Positions 17,527-25,558 of a stretch of 64,000 bases of DNA are shown piece after piece. The notes under the pieces are model-generated. The model had not been told where the DNA came from, searched no databases, and saw nothing but the letters and a program-made list of their open reading frames with translations. Position 1 is the stretch's first letter. Each line of letters starts with the position of its first letter. This stretch comes from Flavobacterium erciyesense (lineage in GTDB: Bacteria > Bacteroidota > Bacteroidia > Flavobacteriales > Flavobacteriaceae). Both the position numbers and the translations under genes were made by a program. The stretch covers positions 248,001 through 312,000 of the forward strand of contig NZ_JAGPXB010000001.1 of NCBI RefSeq assembly GCF_018069925.1. Direction: 5' to 3'.

Positions 17527-17827
17527 TTATTGCGATATTGTGGCCTCGTTTAATCCCAAACACATAAAATAAACAGAATAGGACATACCAACGGCAGCTT
17601 CGTGACTAAATCCAGCAGCTTTCGCATCAACGTAAGCTACAAACTTTGCTGTATTACAATCCGTGGTCGCAAATGTTTTTTTCTTTGACGTTTTTTTAAT
17701 GCTTTCTTTTACTTCAAAATTCTTCGCCATTGCAGCTCCACTAAATGCTACCACTGCTAGAGCGGTAAATAATAATTTTTACTCAGGTTTATATTTCTTT
17801 TTGGTTTTCGTGAATCTGCGATTTCAT
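17527..17827 (-). pseudogene. Broken small exported two-cysteine protein gene
   Basis: The coding frame from 17778 down to 17527 encodes KLLFTALAVVAFSGAAMA followed by a ~60-residue mature part with two cysteines, but a TAA (17781-17779) stands where the start should be. An ATGAA in the position of the paralogue's start is found at 17827-17823. Between them lie ~43 bases with no counterpart in the paralogue at 16668, and reading from that ATG meets a stop after 12 codons. A GTG at 17754 could start translation but would remove the positively charged and half the hydrophobic part of the signal peptide. Probably inactive. Confidence 0.6.
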
Positions 17828-18317
17828 TCTTAAAATTTTTAAATTTATTAATAGTTTTTTTGGTTAACCAAGTCAAATATCAAAAAAAACTATTTAAAAG
17901 AATTTACTTTAAATTTTAACTATAATTTAACAAGTTTATACTTTTAATAAATTTAATAACTAGACACAAATAAATGTTTTACAATAAACAGAATGTAGAA
18001 ACCAAACTTTACAGAATGAAAAATACAACAATAGCAAAAATACTAATTTGAAAGTACGTTTTTGGTTTATTGTTCATCAGTAATTGTTTTACCTATTGAA
18101 TACTCAATTTTAAATTCTTTTTTACAAAAAAGTTGCTTAAAAATGATCGGACAAATAATTATTAGTACCTCCAAATACTATATTAAACCTAGAATCCTCC
18201 AGTTTCGTTTTGACGATTATACCAAATGCTAGTTTAAAAGTACCAAACACAAGGATACCTCTTTTTTAAAGCTCCTACAATACCCACTTTTGGTGATATT
18301 CCCTCCTATCAATAACT
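17828..18317. other. AT-rich gap with a possible gene remnant
   Basis: No intact gene in this ~490-base gap. On the minus strand, about 18268 to 18137, a run of ~42 codons without a start reads like the end of a beta-rich protein (FKLAFGIIVKTKLEDSRF, then NIVFGGTN) and stops at TAA 18139-18137. This may be a decayed gene end; evidence is weak. The rest is AT-rich and probably includes the promoter of the module 2 genes. Confidence 0.3.
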
Positions 18318-18348
18318 AAAAAATCCTGACAGCGAACCATCAGGATTT
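18318..18348 (-). terminator. Terminator after the riboswitch-controlled receptor
   Basis: On the minus strand, AAATCCTGA pairs with TCAGGATTT around an 11-base loop and runs into TTTTTTAG, 22 bases past the receptor stop. Confidence 0.85.
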
Positions 18349-18370
18349 ACTCCAATTACAAACTCTTCTT

Positions 18371-20524
18371 TTAAAACTTCAGGGTCAAACCTAGCAAGAA
18401 ATTAGTCCCCGCTTGCGGATAGTAGTACGGATAGATATCGTACATGTACCCATTTGAAACGTATTTTTTATCTAAAAAGTTGTTCAATAAGCCCGTTAAG
18501 ACTATTTCATTAAATATGGTTTTTGGTTTAAAAGTGTATGCTACGTTTAGATCATTGACAAAATAATCAGCTAATCGTGCTGCAGGCAACTCAATATTGT
18601 TCAGGTATTGCTCACCCACAAATTTTTGCAACCATGAAAGATGCAAGTTTTTAATAGGCGAATACACTATAATATTTCCTGCAATAATTGATGGAGAATA
18701 AGCAATATCTGTAGTGCCGTAGTTTTGCCCTTCAACAGCTAAGTCTCTATTTTTATTAGCACTCAAGGTGAAATTAGGTCGAATGATCCACTGATCGTTG
18801 AACGCAATTGTCGCATCTACTTCTAATCCCAATCGGTAACTTTTTTCACTGTTAGAACGAATTGGTGCGCCAACATCATCAAGGTTTCCGGTCAAAATTA
18901 ATTGGTCTTTATATGCCATATAATACACATTGGTATTAATTTGCATTTTCTCAGCAGTATACCTCCAACCCAATTCAAAGTCGTTTAATTTCTCTGGTCT
19001 TACATTGCCACCTTCGTAATCACTTCTGTTTGGTTCTCTGTTGGCTCTTGCGTACGAAGCGTACAAAGCATTGCTTGCATTTACCGTGTAAGTCAAACCT
19101 GCTTTTGGGTTAAAAAAGTTAAAAGTATCATTTACAGGAAGCGCCTGCACACCATCTGCTTTGTAATTTACAGATCGAAATTGAAGGTCTCCAAATAAAC
19201 TCAATTGACTTGTAATTTGATAATTGGCTTTCGCAAAAATATTCCCATCAGTTTTTATGGCGTCATCATCGTAATACTTGTCGCCCAATTCACTTTGCGA
19301 AGCAAAACGAGCCCAAATAACTTCACCAAAATGATTGCCCTCGTACTTGTTCCAGCCTCCACCAAAAATGACATCTACTGACTCGTCTTTGTAATTAGCT
19401 GAAAAAGTGGTTCCATAAAAATCATTATCCAACCATTTTTGACGCACTAAATCAGTTGTTGTCACTGTACCAAAAGGCTGTAAGCCATATTCTGCAAAGT
19501 CAGCATCTTCTTTGTAGTTTTCGTAATAGCCTTTTCCTTTGGTGTAATGCAAAGCAAAATTGGTACTCCATTTATCCGAAAATTTCTCGTTCCAATGCAA
19601 CTGTGAATGATCTTGTTGGTAATTATCGGTTTCATTATCATAAAAACGCATATTACCTTGTTCGTCTGTAAAAGCTCCTGCCGTGTTGAATCTGCGATTG
19701 GCATTCAAGGTTTCACCATCAATTCCGTTCCAAGACTGATACGTTTTTTCATTTCCTCCAAAAACCAAAGCTTTGATTAAGGTTGTTTTACCAACGTACG
19801 TTCCTTGTAAAAAATACGATTTCAAATCCGAAGCGCCTCTGTCAATAAACCCATCTGAGTTTAGTGCTGATAAACGGCCTGCAATTTCAAAATGATCGTT
19901 CATCAATCCGGTACTGAATTTCACGGTATGCTTACGTGTATTGAAACTACCAAACGAATTAGAGATTTCGCCAGTACTTTTTGTTGCAAAATTATCGGTA
20001 AGCATGTTAAGGCTTGCGCCAAAAGCACCCGCTCCATTAGTAGACGTTCCTACTCCACGCTGCAATTGTAAACTTTCGACAGATGAAGCAAAATCAGGCA
20101 TATTCACCCAATAGGTTCCATGACTTTCGGAGTCGTTATAAGGAATACCGTTGATGGTAACGTTTACACGGGTAGCATCACTACCACGCACTCGTATACC
20201 TGTATAGCCTACACCATTTCCTGCATCAGATGTAGTGACAACAGATGGTAAATAGTTCATTAAAATAGGAATGTCTTGACCTAGATTTCTGAATTTAATT
20301 TCTTTTTTAGTGAGATTGCTAAAACTAACTGGTGTTTTTGTAGTAACACGTACTGCCGATACTAAAACCGCATCGAGCTTGTTGACGTTAGTAGTATCTT
20401 TTACTTGTGCAAAAGTGAAAAAAGAAAAGAGAGAAAAGAAAATAGAAAATAGACGAGTCAAAGATAAGTTTGACGGTTTCGCCTGCGCGCTTTTGCGGCT
20501 TGTAAAATAAAATAAAGTTTTCAT
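18371..20524 (-). CDS. TonB-dependent receptor, probably for thiamin compounds
   Basis: A 717-residue TonB-dependent outer-membrane receptor. After a signal peptide (to ~FTFAQ, residue 40) come a TonB-box-like start (LDAVLVSAVRVTTKTPVSFS), a complete plug (GQDIPILMNYLPSVVTTSDAG, then GIRVRGSDATRVNVTINGIPYNDSESHGTYW, and LQRGVGTSTNGAGAFGASLN) and a 22-strand-type barrel ending LLGLTLKF. A TPP riboswitch lies in its leader, so expression should fall when thiamin pyrophosphate is plentiful. Riboswitch-controlled receptors of this kind in Bacteroidetes are assigned to thiamin or precursor uptake. Specificity rests on the riboswitch, not on the protein itself. Confidence 0.9.
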   Translation of the reverse strand: MKTLFYFTSRKSAQAKPSNLSLTRLFSIFFSLFSFFTFAQVKDTTNVNKLDAVLVSAVRVTTKTPVSFSNLTKKEIKFRNLGQDIPILMNYLPSVVTTSDAGNGVGYTGIRVRGSDATRVNVTINGIPYNDSESHGTYWVNMPDFASSVESLQLQRGVGTSTNGAGAFGASLNMLTDNFATKSTGEISNSFGSFNTRKHTVKFSTGLMNDHFEIAGRLSALNSDGFIDRGASDLKSYFLQGTYVGKTTLIKALVFGGNEKTYQSWNGIDGETLNANRRFNTAGAFTDEQGNMRFYDNETDNYQQDHSQLHWNEKFSDKWSTNFALHYTKGKGYYENYKEDADFAEYGLQPFGTVTTTDLVRQKWLDNDFYGTTFSANYKDESVDVIFGGGWNKYEGNHFGEVIWARFASQSELGDKYYDDDAIKTDGNIFAKANYQITSQLSLFGDLQFRSVNYKADGVQALPVNDTFNFFNPKAGLTYTVNASNALYASYARANREPNRSDYEGGNVRPEKLNDFELGWRYTAEKMQINTNVYYMAYKDQLILTGNLDDVGAPIRSNSEKSYRLGLEVDATIAFNDQWIIRPNFTLSANKNRDLAVEGQNYGTTDIAYSPSIIAGNIIVYSPIKNLHLSWLQKFVGEQYLNNIELPAARLADYFVNDLNVAYTFKPKTIFNEIVLTGLLNNFLDKKYVSNGYMYDIYPYYYPQAGTNFLLGLTLKF

Positions 20525-20626
20525 CCGTAAAAAGATTACGAATAAAAGGGGGAATTATTCTTTTTTGTTTTAATTAATAAAATGATTTGTTTCTATGACA
20601 AGACACTAGCGTGCACTCTACTATTT

Positions 20627-20710
20627 TGTCAATTTTCCGTAAACAGCATTACCTGTTCCCGTTCTTTGGGTATGATCTCAGCTCGTAATTTAGAGCACCC
20701 CTTTGAGACA
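20627..20710 (-). promoter_or_regulatory. TPP riboswitch (thi box)
   Basis: The minus strand carries the conserved thi-box blocks in order: GGGGTGC (20703-20697), GCTGAGATCATACCC (about 20682-20668), then a shortened GAAC region, ACAGGTAATGC (20655-20645) and a closing GGAAAA. TGTC (20710-20707) can close P1 with GACA (20630-20627). The same TTGACA strand can pair with TTGTCA at 20601-20596, which offers an alternative fold for switching. The receptor ATG is ~103 bases downstream. No strong terminator is seen between, so control may be at translation or by a weak alternative helix. Confidence 0.92.
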
Positions 20711-20713
20711 GTG

Positions 20714-20742
20714 CAAAACTAATTATAAAAAGTGAATTACAA
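20714..20742 (-). promoter_or_regulatory. Promoter of the TPP-riboswitch receptor
   Basis: On the minus strand, TTG (20742-20740) lies 18 bases before TAGTTTTG (20721-20714), a full match to the Bacteroidetes consensus. The predicted transcript start falls directly at the 5' edge of the aptamer. Confidence 0.7.
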
Positions 20743-20762
20743 ATTATGAATTGAAATAAATT

Positions 20763-21164
20763 TTAAAAATCGGGTTTTCGACGGTTTTTTTTCACTTCGG
20801 AAGCGCTCTTTTTATCCTTTATTCGTTTGCGAATGACACCTTTAGGAACCTTGGTAGGTTTTCGTTCTTTGGGTACAATCAGTGCTTTTTTTACTAATTC
20901 AAAGAATCGTTTTGTTACCAATTCCTTATTTCGAAGCTGACTTCGGTCCTCGTCACAACTTAAATTTAAAATTCCATCAGCCGTTAAACGTGTTTGCAAT
21001 TGCGTCGTGACCAACTGTTTTTGTTCTTCGTTCAAGCCTTTCGTATTTTTCAAATCAAAACTCAGCACTACTTTTGAAGATACTTTGTTCACATTTTGAC
21101 CGCCAGCTCCGCTACTCCTAACCGCTTTATATTGTATCTCTGATTGTAGTTGTATTTTATCCAT
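20763..21164 (-). CDS. arfB: Alternative ribosome-rescue factor ArfB
   Basis: A 133-residue ArfB (YaeJ) type peptidyl-tRNA hydrolase that rescues ribosomes stalled at mRNA ends. The release-factor motif is intact: RSSGAGGQNVNKVSSKV with GGQ at 21-23. The C-terminal ~30 residues are a Lys/Arg-rich tail (KERKPTKVPKGVIRKRIKDKK), which in ArfB inserts into the empty mRNA tunnel. This distinguishes it from true release factors. It follows the kinase/DUF4301 gene by 17 bases on the same strand. Confidence 0.94.
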   Translation of the reverse strand: MDKIQLQSEIQYKAVRSSGAGGQNVNKVSSKVVLSFDLKNTKGLNEEQKQLVTTQLQTRLTADGILNLSCDEDRSQLRNKELVTKRFFELVKKALIVPKERKPTKVPKGVIRKRIKDKKSASEVKKNRRKPDF

Positions 21165-21181
21165 CTTTGGTCAGTTAAGAC

Positions 21182-23308
21182 TTAGTTGTATGATTGATGC
21201 GTTGGTTTTAACAAGTCGTTGACCGTTTTCACAGGATTAAAAGTAACCAAAGGCACTTGTACAAAAATAGTCAACCAATCGGCCATGGCGCCATTCCATA
21301 AACCAGGTAGTTCATAGCCTTTAATAGGCTGACCTGCGCTATTTTTTTCAACTATAAAACCACTGTTTTTATCAATAAAATCAGGTAAATTAAATTTTTG
21401 ATTCTTATAATCTTTTAAACCGCAAACCAAATCTACTGGATTAAAATGAGTGGCTGTTTGCAGAATCTCTTTTTGTTGTGAATCGTTAATATCTACTTGA
21501 GAACTCTCTACAATTTGCAGCGAAACCGCGCCATTTTGTTGTCGAACCCAGAAAGGACCTCCACCAGGCTCTCCTTCATTTTTCACCATTCCACATACGC
21601 GTATTGGTCTGTTTAAAATAGCGTGCAAAGTCGCTACTTTATATTTTTGTGTTCCCGTTTGAAAATCGTCTGAAAGTGTAATATGAAATTTATCTTTCAA
21701 GAAAACAACAATCTGATTGATGTAAGTGGAAGGTACTTTTGCAGCATCCAAGCCTAGTAAATAATTAAAAACTTGCTTTTGCAAAGCAATTAAAATTCCT
21801 CCCAATGCTCTTTTATACAAAGCCACCTTATCTAGATCGTTTTGAACTACGTTGTCTATATTTTTAATAAAAACAATATCTGCCTCAATTTGATTCAAGT
21901 TCTCGATTAATGCGCCATGCCCACCAGGTCGAAATAACAATTGACCTGCAGCATCTCTAAACGGCTGATTACTTGGAGTAACGGCAATGGTATCTGTGCT
22001 TTGATTTTGGTAAGAGTACGTTATATCGATGGTGACATTATTGTTCTCCTGAACTTTAGCCAAATCGTTTAATACCACTTGCTCAAAGTACGCTTGATGA
22101 GACTGCGAAACCGTGAAATGTAAATTAGATTTCTCTTGTGCGGTAGCGTATTGTACACATTCTAGCAAATGCTCAGCTACTGGAGTTGCCAAGCGAGTTG
22201 CGTATTTGTGAAAAGGTAATACTCCTTTTGGTTTGTTTGCAAAATTAAAATGAGTGGGAGCCAGAAGTACCTTTATGAAGTAATAATTCTTAAGGTTACG
22301 ATCAAGACTATCAAAATTCTCGAATTCTTTTTTTAGTGTTTCATATACCATTTCAAAAAATGGAAATTTATCCATTCCTACAATAAAAATAGACAACTCA
22401 CTAGCTTGCTTACGATTGATATAAGCATTTATTGATTCGTTTTCAAAATCAAAATCATTTAGAAATTCAGTTAGAAATTTAAACATCCTACTAGCTGCTC
22501 CTGAAGCGGGTACAAACTTAGAAAGTTTAAATTCGTCTTTGTGCGCATCAAAAAATGAGGCATGCATTTGGAAGTCTGTCTCAGATAATTTCAAAATACC
22601 ATCCGATAATTTTGCGGGACGTAAAAGTTTTGCTGGCTCTATTCCATTTTTAAAAAAATGCAACTGCTGTTCAATATTTTTAAGCGCAATTCCGTGTTCT
22701 TTTATCTGTAAAAAATCGGCGGTAGAAAATCCTAACTTGTTGGCCAAAACCAATTCATCTATAATTGTAACAGCCGTTTTAAAACGCGTTTCTTTATCTC
22801 CAGTAAGAGTTAGAAAAGATTTATTATGATCAATTAGCGCCTGCTTGAACTCAGTAAAAATGGCCTCTCTCCCTTGCGGAGTATCTCGGATATCATCTTT
22901 TTCCCAAGGTACATCAATAGACGTTAAAAAAAATAAATCATACTCATGCGAAACTGCTGCCTCTTGTAAAGCATCCGGGCAAGTACCATAATACAAATCG
23001 GAGAAAACCTTGGTAACCATTAAATTGGTATCACAAAATAGTAGCTCTTTTGCTTTTAAAACACTTTCGTTTTCAAGTTGCATTTGTCCTTCAGCAATAG
23101 GCAACATATCATCTAGTGTGCACAATTGCTGATTCGAATCCCATTTTTGTTGCAAATAATCGCGAGCAAATTCGGGCACCCACTCTGTTTGATAGTGTGC
23201 CGCAAGTTGCTTGGCTAATGTTGTTTTACCAGTACTTTCAGGACCAAATAAGGTTATTTTTACTACTCTGTTTTCGCCACTAGAGCGCTGTTTGAGATTT
23301 TCTTCCAT
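21182..23308 (-). CDS. NadR-type kinase fused to DUF4301
   Basis: A 708-residue fusion. Residues ~15-190 are a P-loop kinase domain like the ribosylnicotinamide kinase part of NadR: Walker A GPESTGKTT (22-30), then WVPEFARDYL and FCDTN (91-95). Residues ~195-708 are DUF4301, starting at ADFLQIKEHGIALKNIEQQL. DUF4301 shows, in order, VPASGAASRMFK (266-277), NKPKGVLPFH (358-367), RPGGHGALIENL (460-471) and DIVFIKNIDNV (477-487). These resemble the GGxGTR, PKG, GHGD and NIDN motifs of UDP-sugar pyrophosphorylases. The start overlaps pnuC by 46 bases, implying coupling. Kinase-like and nucleotidyltransferase-like activities are inferred. Confidence 0.85.
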   Translation of the reverse strand: MEENLKQRSSGENRVVKITLFGPESTGKTTLAKQLAAHYQTEWVPEFARDYLQQKWDSNQQLCTLDDMLPIAEGQMQLENESVLKAKELLFCDTNLMVTKVFSDLYYGTCPDALQEAAVSHEYDLFFLTSIDVPWEKDDIRDTPQGREAIFTEFKQALIDHNKSFLTLTGDKETRFKTAVTIIDELVLANKLGFSTADFLQIKEHGIALKNIEQQLHFFKNGIEPAKLLRPAKLSDGILKLSETDFQMHASFFDAHKDEFKLSKFVPASGAASRMFKFLTEFLNDFDFENESINAYINRKQASELSIFIVGMDKFPFFEMVYETLKKEFENFDSLDRNLKNYYFIKVLLAPTHFNFANKPKGVLPFHKYATRLATPVAEHLLECVQYATAQEKSNLHFTVSQSHQAYFEQVVLNDLAKVQENNNVTIDITYSYQNQSTDTIAVTPSNQPFRDAAGQLLFRPGGHGALIENLNQIEADIVFIKNIDNVVQNDLDKVALYKRALGGILIALQKQVFNYLLGLDAAKVPSTYINQIVVFLKDKFHITLSDDFQTGTQKYKVATLHAILNRPIRVCGMVKNEGEPGGGPFWVRQQNGAVSLQIVESSQVDINDSQQKEILQTATHFNPVDLVCGLKDYKNQKFNLPDFIDKNSGFIVEKNSAGQPIKGYELPGLWNGAMADWLTIFVQVPLVTFNPVKTVNDLLKPTHQSYN

Positions 23309-23892
23309 TCTAAATAGCCAAATATGGCAACTATTGTAAATACTACATATTGAAAACTAGTAAAGGTATATCCTTTAAAAAAATACAAAGGAATCGAAAT
23401 GACATCTCCGATGATCCAAAATATCCAGTTTTCTACTTTTCGCTTGGCCATAAGCCACATTCCTACAAAGAAAATTCCCGTTATAAATGTGTCTACGTAA
23501 GCGTACCAAGTGGTGAATTTATCAAAAAAATGATACACCGCCACAACAAATGCGACCGTAAATATAAAAAGAAATATGGCAATTCGTTTTTCTACTGAAG
23601 AAATTGTAGAAATAGGAAAAGCCACTTCGTCTCCCTTTTTGCGGGTCCAATGATACCAACCATAAATACTCATTATAAAATAGTAGGCATTAATCATCAT
23701 ATCGCCCCACAAAACCCATTTCCAAAGTAGATAGACAAAAATCGAAGTGCTTACTAAACCTGTTGGAAAAACCCAAATATTATCTTTTTTGGCACACCAA
23801 ACACTCAAAAGACCAAAAATTACCGCAATAATTTCGAGGTACACATCTAATCGAGGATACGTGCTATATTGTGCAAAAAAATAATCAAACAT
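23263..23892 (-). CDS. pnuC: PnuC-family vitamin transporter
   Basis: A 209-residue inner-membrane protein with about seven hydrophobic segments, of the PnuC family, which moves nicotinamide riboside or, in the PnuT branch, thiamin by facilitated diffusion trapped by phosphorylation. Family stretches: EIIAVIFGLLSVWCAKKDNIWVFPTGLVST, NAYYFIMSIYGWYHW and ENWIFWIIGDVISIPLYFFKGYTFTSFQYVVF. It overlaps the NadR-type kinase gene, which supports nicotinamide riboside. The nearby TPP-riboswitch receptor raises thiamin as an alternative, though that gene has its own promoter. Specificity is unresolved. Confidence 0.88.
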   Translation of the reverse strand: MFDYFFAQYSTYPRLDVYLEIIAVIFGLLSVWCAKKDNIWVFPTGLVSTSIFVYLLWKWVLWGDMMINAYYFIMSIYGWYHWTRKKGDEVAFPISTISSVEKRIAIFLFIFTVAFVVAVYHFFDKFTTWYAYVDTFITGIFFVGMWLMAKRKVENWIFWIIGDVISIPLYFFKGYTFTSFQYVVFTIVAIFGYLEWKKISNSALVAKTE

Positions 23893-23898
23893 AAAATG

Positions 23899-24612
23899 TT
23901 AATTAAAAAAATTAATATCGTTCTCAAATGCGGTGCCTATAACTACTAAGTCCGCACCAGCATCGTGGGCGAGCTGAATTCCTTGTAAAGTAATAATTCC
24001 GCCGCCCACAATTAGGGGAATTTTAATATTTTGTGCAACGGCTGTAATCATGTTTGGTGGCACTGCTTGTTTAGCACCGCTACCCGCTTCAAGATAAATC
24101 AATTGATGCCCTAACATTTCACCCGCTAGTGCCGTGGCCACAACCAAATCAATGTTGGAGCGGTCAAGCGGCTTTGTTTCACTTACACTCTCTACTGCAG
24201 TTTGTGTACCACTTTCAATTAGTACATAGCCAGTCGGAATAATTTCTAGGTGCGTTCTTTTTAAAATTGGCGCCGCCTGTACTTGATGGGCAATTAAATA
24301 ATCAGGGTTTCTGCCTGAAATTAATGATAAGAACAAAATTCCATCAGCCTTATCTGAAATTTGCGAAGGATTGCCCGGAAAAAGAACTACTGGCAAAGCG
24401 CAATCTCTTTTTAAAATAGTTATTAACTCGTCTAGAATGTTGGTTGTAACGTGGCTTCCGCCAATGAACAAATGCGTAGCAGGAGATTGATTGATTTTTG
24501 GGATCAAAACACTTAGTTGCGCAACAGTAATTTTATCAGGATCTAGAAGGATCGCTAATAATTTTTGATTTTTAGTCTTGGCTTTTATTATTTGGGTGTA
24601 CAAGTTATCCAT
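23899..24612 (-). CDS. Geranylgeranylglyceryl/heptaprenylglyceryl phosphate synthase family
   Basis: A 237-residue TIM-barrel prenyltransferase of the GGGPS/PcrB family, which joins a polyprenyl diphosphate to glycerol-1-phosphate to form an ether-lipid precursor. Visible signatures: LLAILLDPDK, HLFIGGSHV, VVLFPGNPSQI, IPTGYVLIESG, LIYLEAGSGAKQAVP, PLIVGGGI and ADLVVIGTAFEND (phosphate-binding end). The family is archaeal in main role but a branch is widespread in Bacteroidetes. It sits six bases upstream of pnuC and 36 bases downstream of the PPTase gene on one strand. The lipid product in this organism is not known from sequence. Confidence 0.9.
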   Translation of the reverse strand: MDNLYTQIIKAKTKNQKLLAILLDPDKITVAQLSVLIPKINQSPATHLFIGGSHVTTNILDELITILKRDCALPVVLFPGNPSQISDKADGILFLSLISGRNPDYLIAHQVQAAPILKRTHLEIIPTGYVLIESGTQTAVESVSETKPLDRSNIDLVVATALAGEMLGHQLIYLEAGSGAKQAVPPNMITAVAQNIKIPLIVGGGIITLQGIQLAHDAGADLVVIGTAFENDINFFN

Positions 24613-24648
24613 AAGTTTTACCGCTAATTCGCAAATTTACGGCTTGTA

Positions 24649-25278
24649 TTAATTTTCAAATGCGTAAACTAAGATAAAATCTTCCACCTCTTCAAAATAG
24701 ATTTTAAAATATTGAATTACGTTATCAAAATGCAATTGCGATTGCGATTGCTTATCTACTAAGTCAAAAGAATCTACCTGAATATGATTCTTGAAACTGA
24801 TGCCTTTTTCGTTTCTGATTTTAAAAATGGCTTCCTTTGCACCCCAAATAACGGTTAATTTCGGAATGTAATCTTGGCTTTGTTCAACGAGGAAAGTTAG
24901 TTCAGCATCACAAAATTTAGAAGCAATACTTTTTATTTTTTCGCGCTGCAGTTCGATATCAATACCTACTTTTTGATTGCTAATAATAATCGCTGCAAAT
25001 TCATGCGAATGTGTAATAGAAATATGCTGACCATCCTCCAAGTGCGGTTTTCCAAAAGCGTCGTAATACAAATCAAAATCCGTGTAACCAGCCTCGTGCA
25101 ACAGCATACGAACACTTAAAAAAGCACGCTGGTGCAACTCCGACTTCATAGACTCTAACCGAGCTTGGCTTTCGGGTCTTAATTGAATTTGACTTTGCAA
25201 GTGTGTGAGCGACTCTGTGACTTTCCAAATAAGCATTCGAGTACCCAATTGCGGGTGCGTATCCTGATATAAAGGCAT
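24649..25278 (-). CDS. Sfp-type 4'-phosphopantetheinyl transferase
   Basis: A 209-residue PPTase that transfers phosphopantetheine from CoA to carrier proteins. The signature pair is present: VGIDIE (metal-binding acidic residues) and WGAKEAIFKI about 45 residues later. ISITHSHEFAAII precedes them, as in this superfamily. The length lies between AcpS and Sfp. It is the first gene of the minus-strand run PPTase, GGGPS, pnuC, kinase/DUF4301, arfB and is divergent from ahcY. Confidence 0.9.
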   Translation of the reverse strand: MPLYQDTHPQLGTRMLIWKVTESLTHLQSQIQLRPESQARLESMKSELHQRAFLSVRMLLHEAGYTDFDLYYDAFGKPHLEDGQHISITHSHEFAAIIISNQKVGIDIELQREKIKSIASKFCDAELTFLVEQSQDYIPKLTVIWGAKEAIFKIRNEKGISFKNHIQVDSFDLVDKQSQSQLHFDNVIQYFKIYFEEVEDFILVYAFEN

Positions 25279-25296
25279 GTTAGTAACTTGATTTTT

Positions 25297-25379
25297 AGCC
25301 CCGATTGCAACGGAAATCCTTTTTTATCCGCTTCTTTAGCGGGAAAAAAGATTGCAGTGAAAAGCGGGAAATAGCTCCT
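25297..25379 (+). repeat. Dispersed structured element, copy 1
   Basis: AGCCCCGATTGCAACGGAAATCC, then a hairpin (CCGCTTC with TAGCGGG), then AAAAGATTGCAGTG and AGCGGGAAATAGCTCCT. The flanks match four other copies in the window (26984, 40552, 48397, 51113), while the central hairpin varies. It lies between the divergent PPTase and ahcY genes. Confidence 0.7.
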
Positions 25380-25491
25380 AAAAACGAAAATAAACGCTAT
25401 GAAACTTTTTATTTTATTGATTTTTAAAAGTTTACACCGCTAAACATTTCATAAATAGAAGTGAATGTTTTTATAATCCTAAGATATTGTG

Positions 25492-25499
25492 TAATTTTG
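25492..25499 (+). promoter_or_regulatory. -7 promoter element of ahcY
   Basis: TAATTTTG matches TAnnTTTG exactly, 60 bases before the ahcY ATG. No good TTG is visible at the -33 distance. Confidence 0.45.
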
Positions 25500-25558
25500 C
25501 AAAAAATTAGCCCGCGTTTGGCAGGCCAACAGTCAAAATAATTACAAATATACAATAA

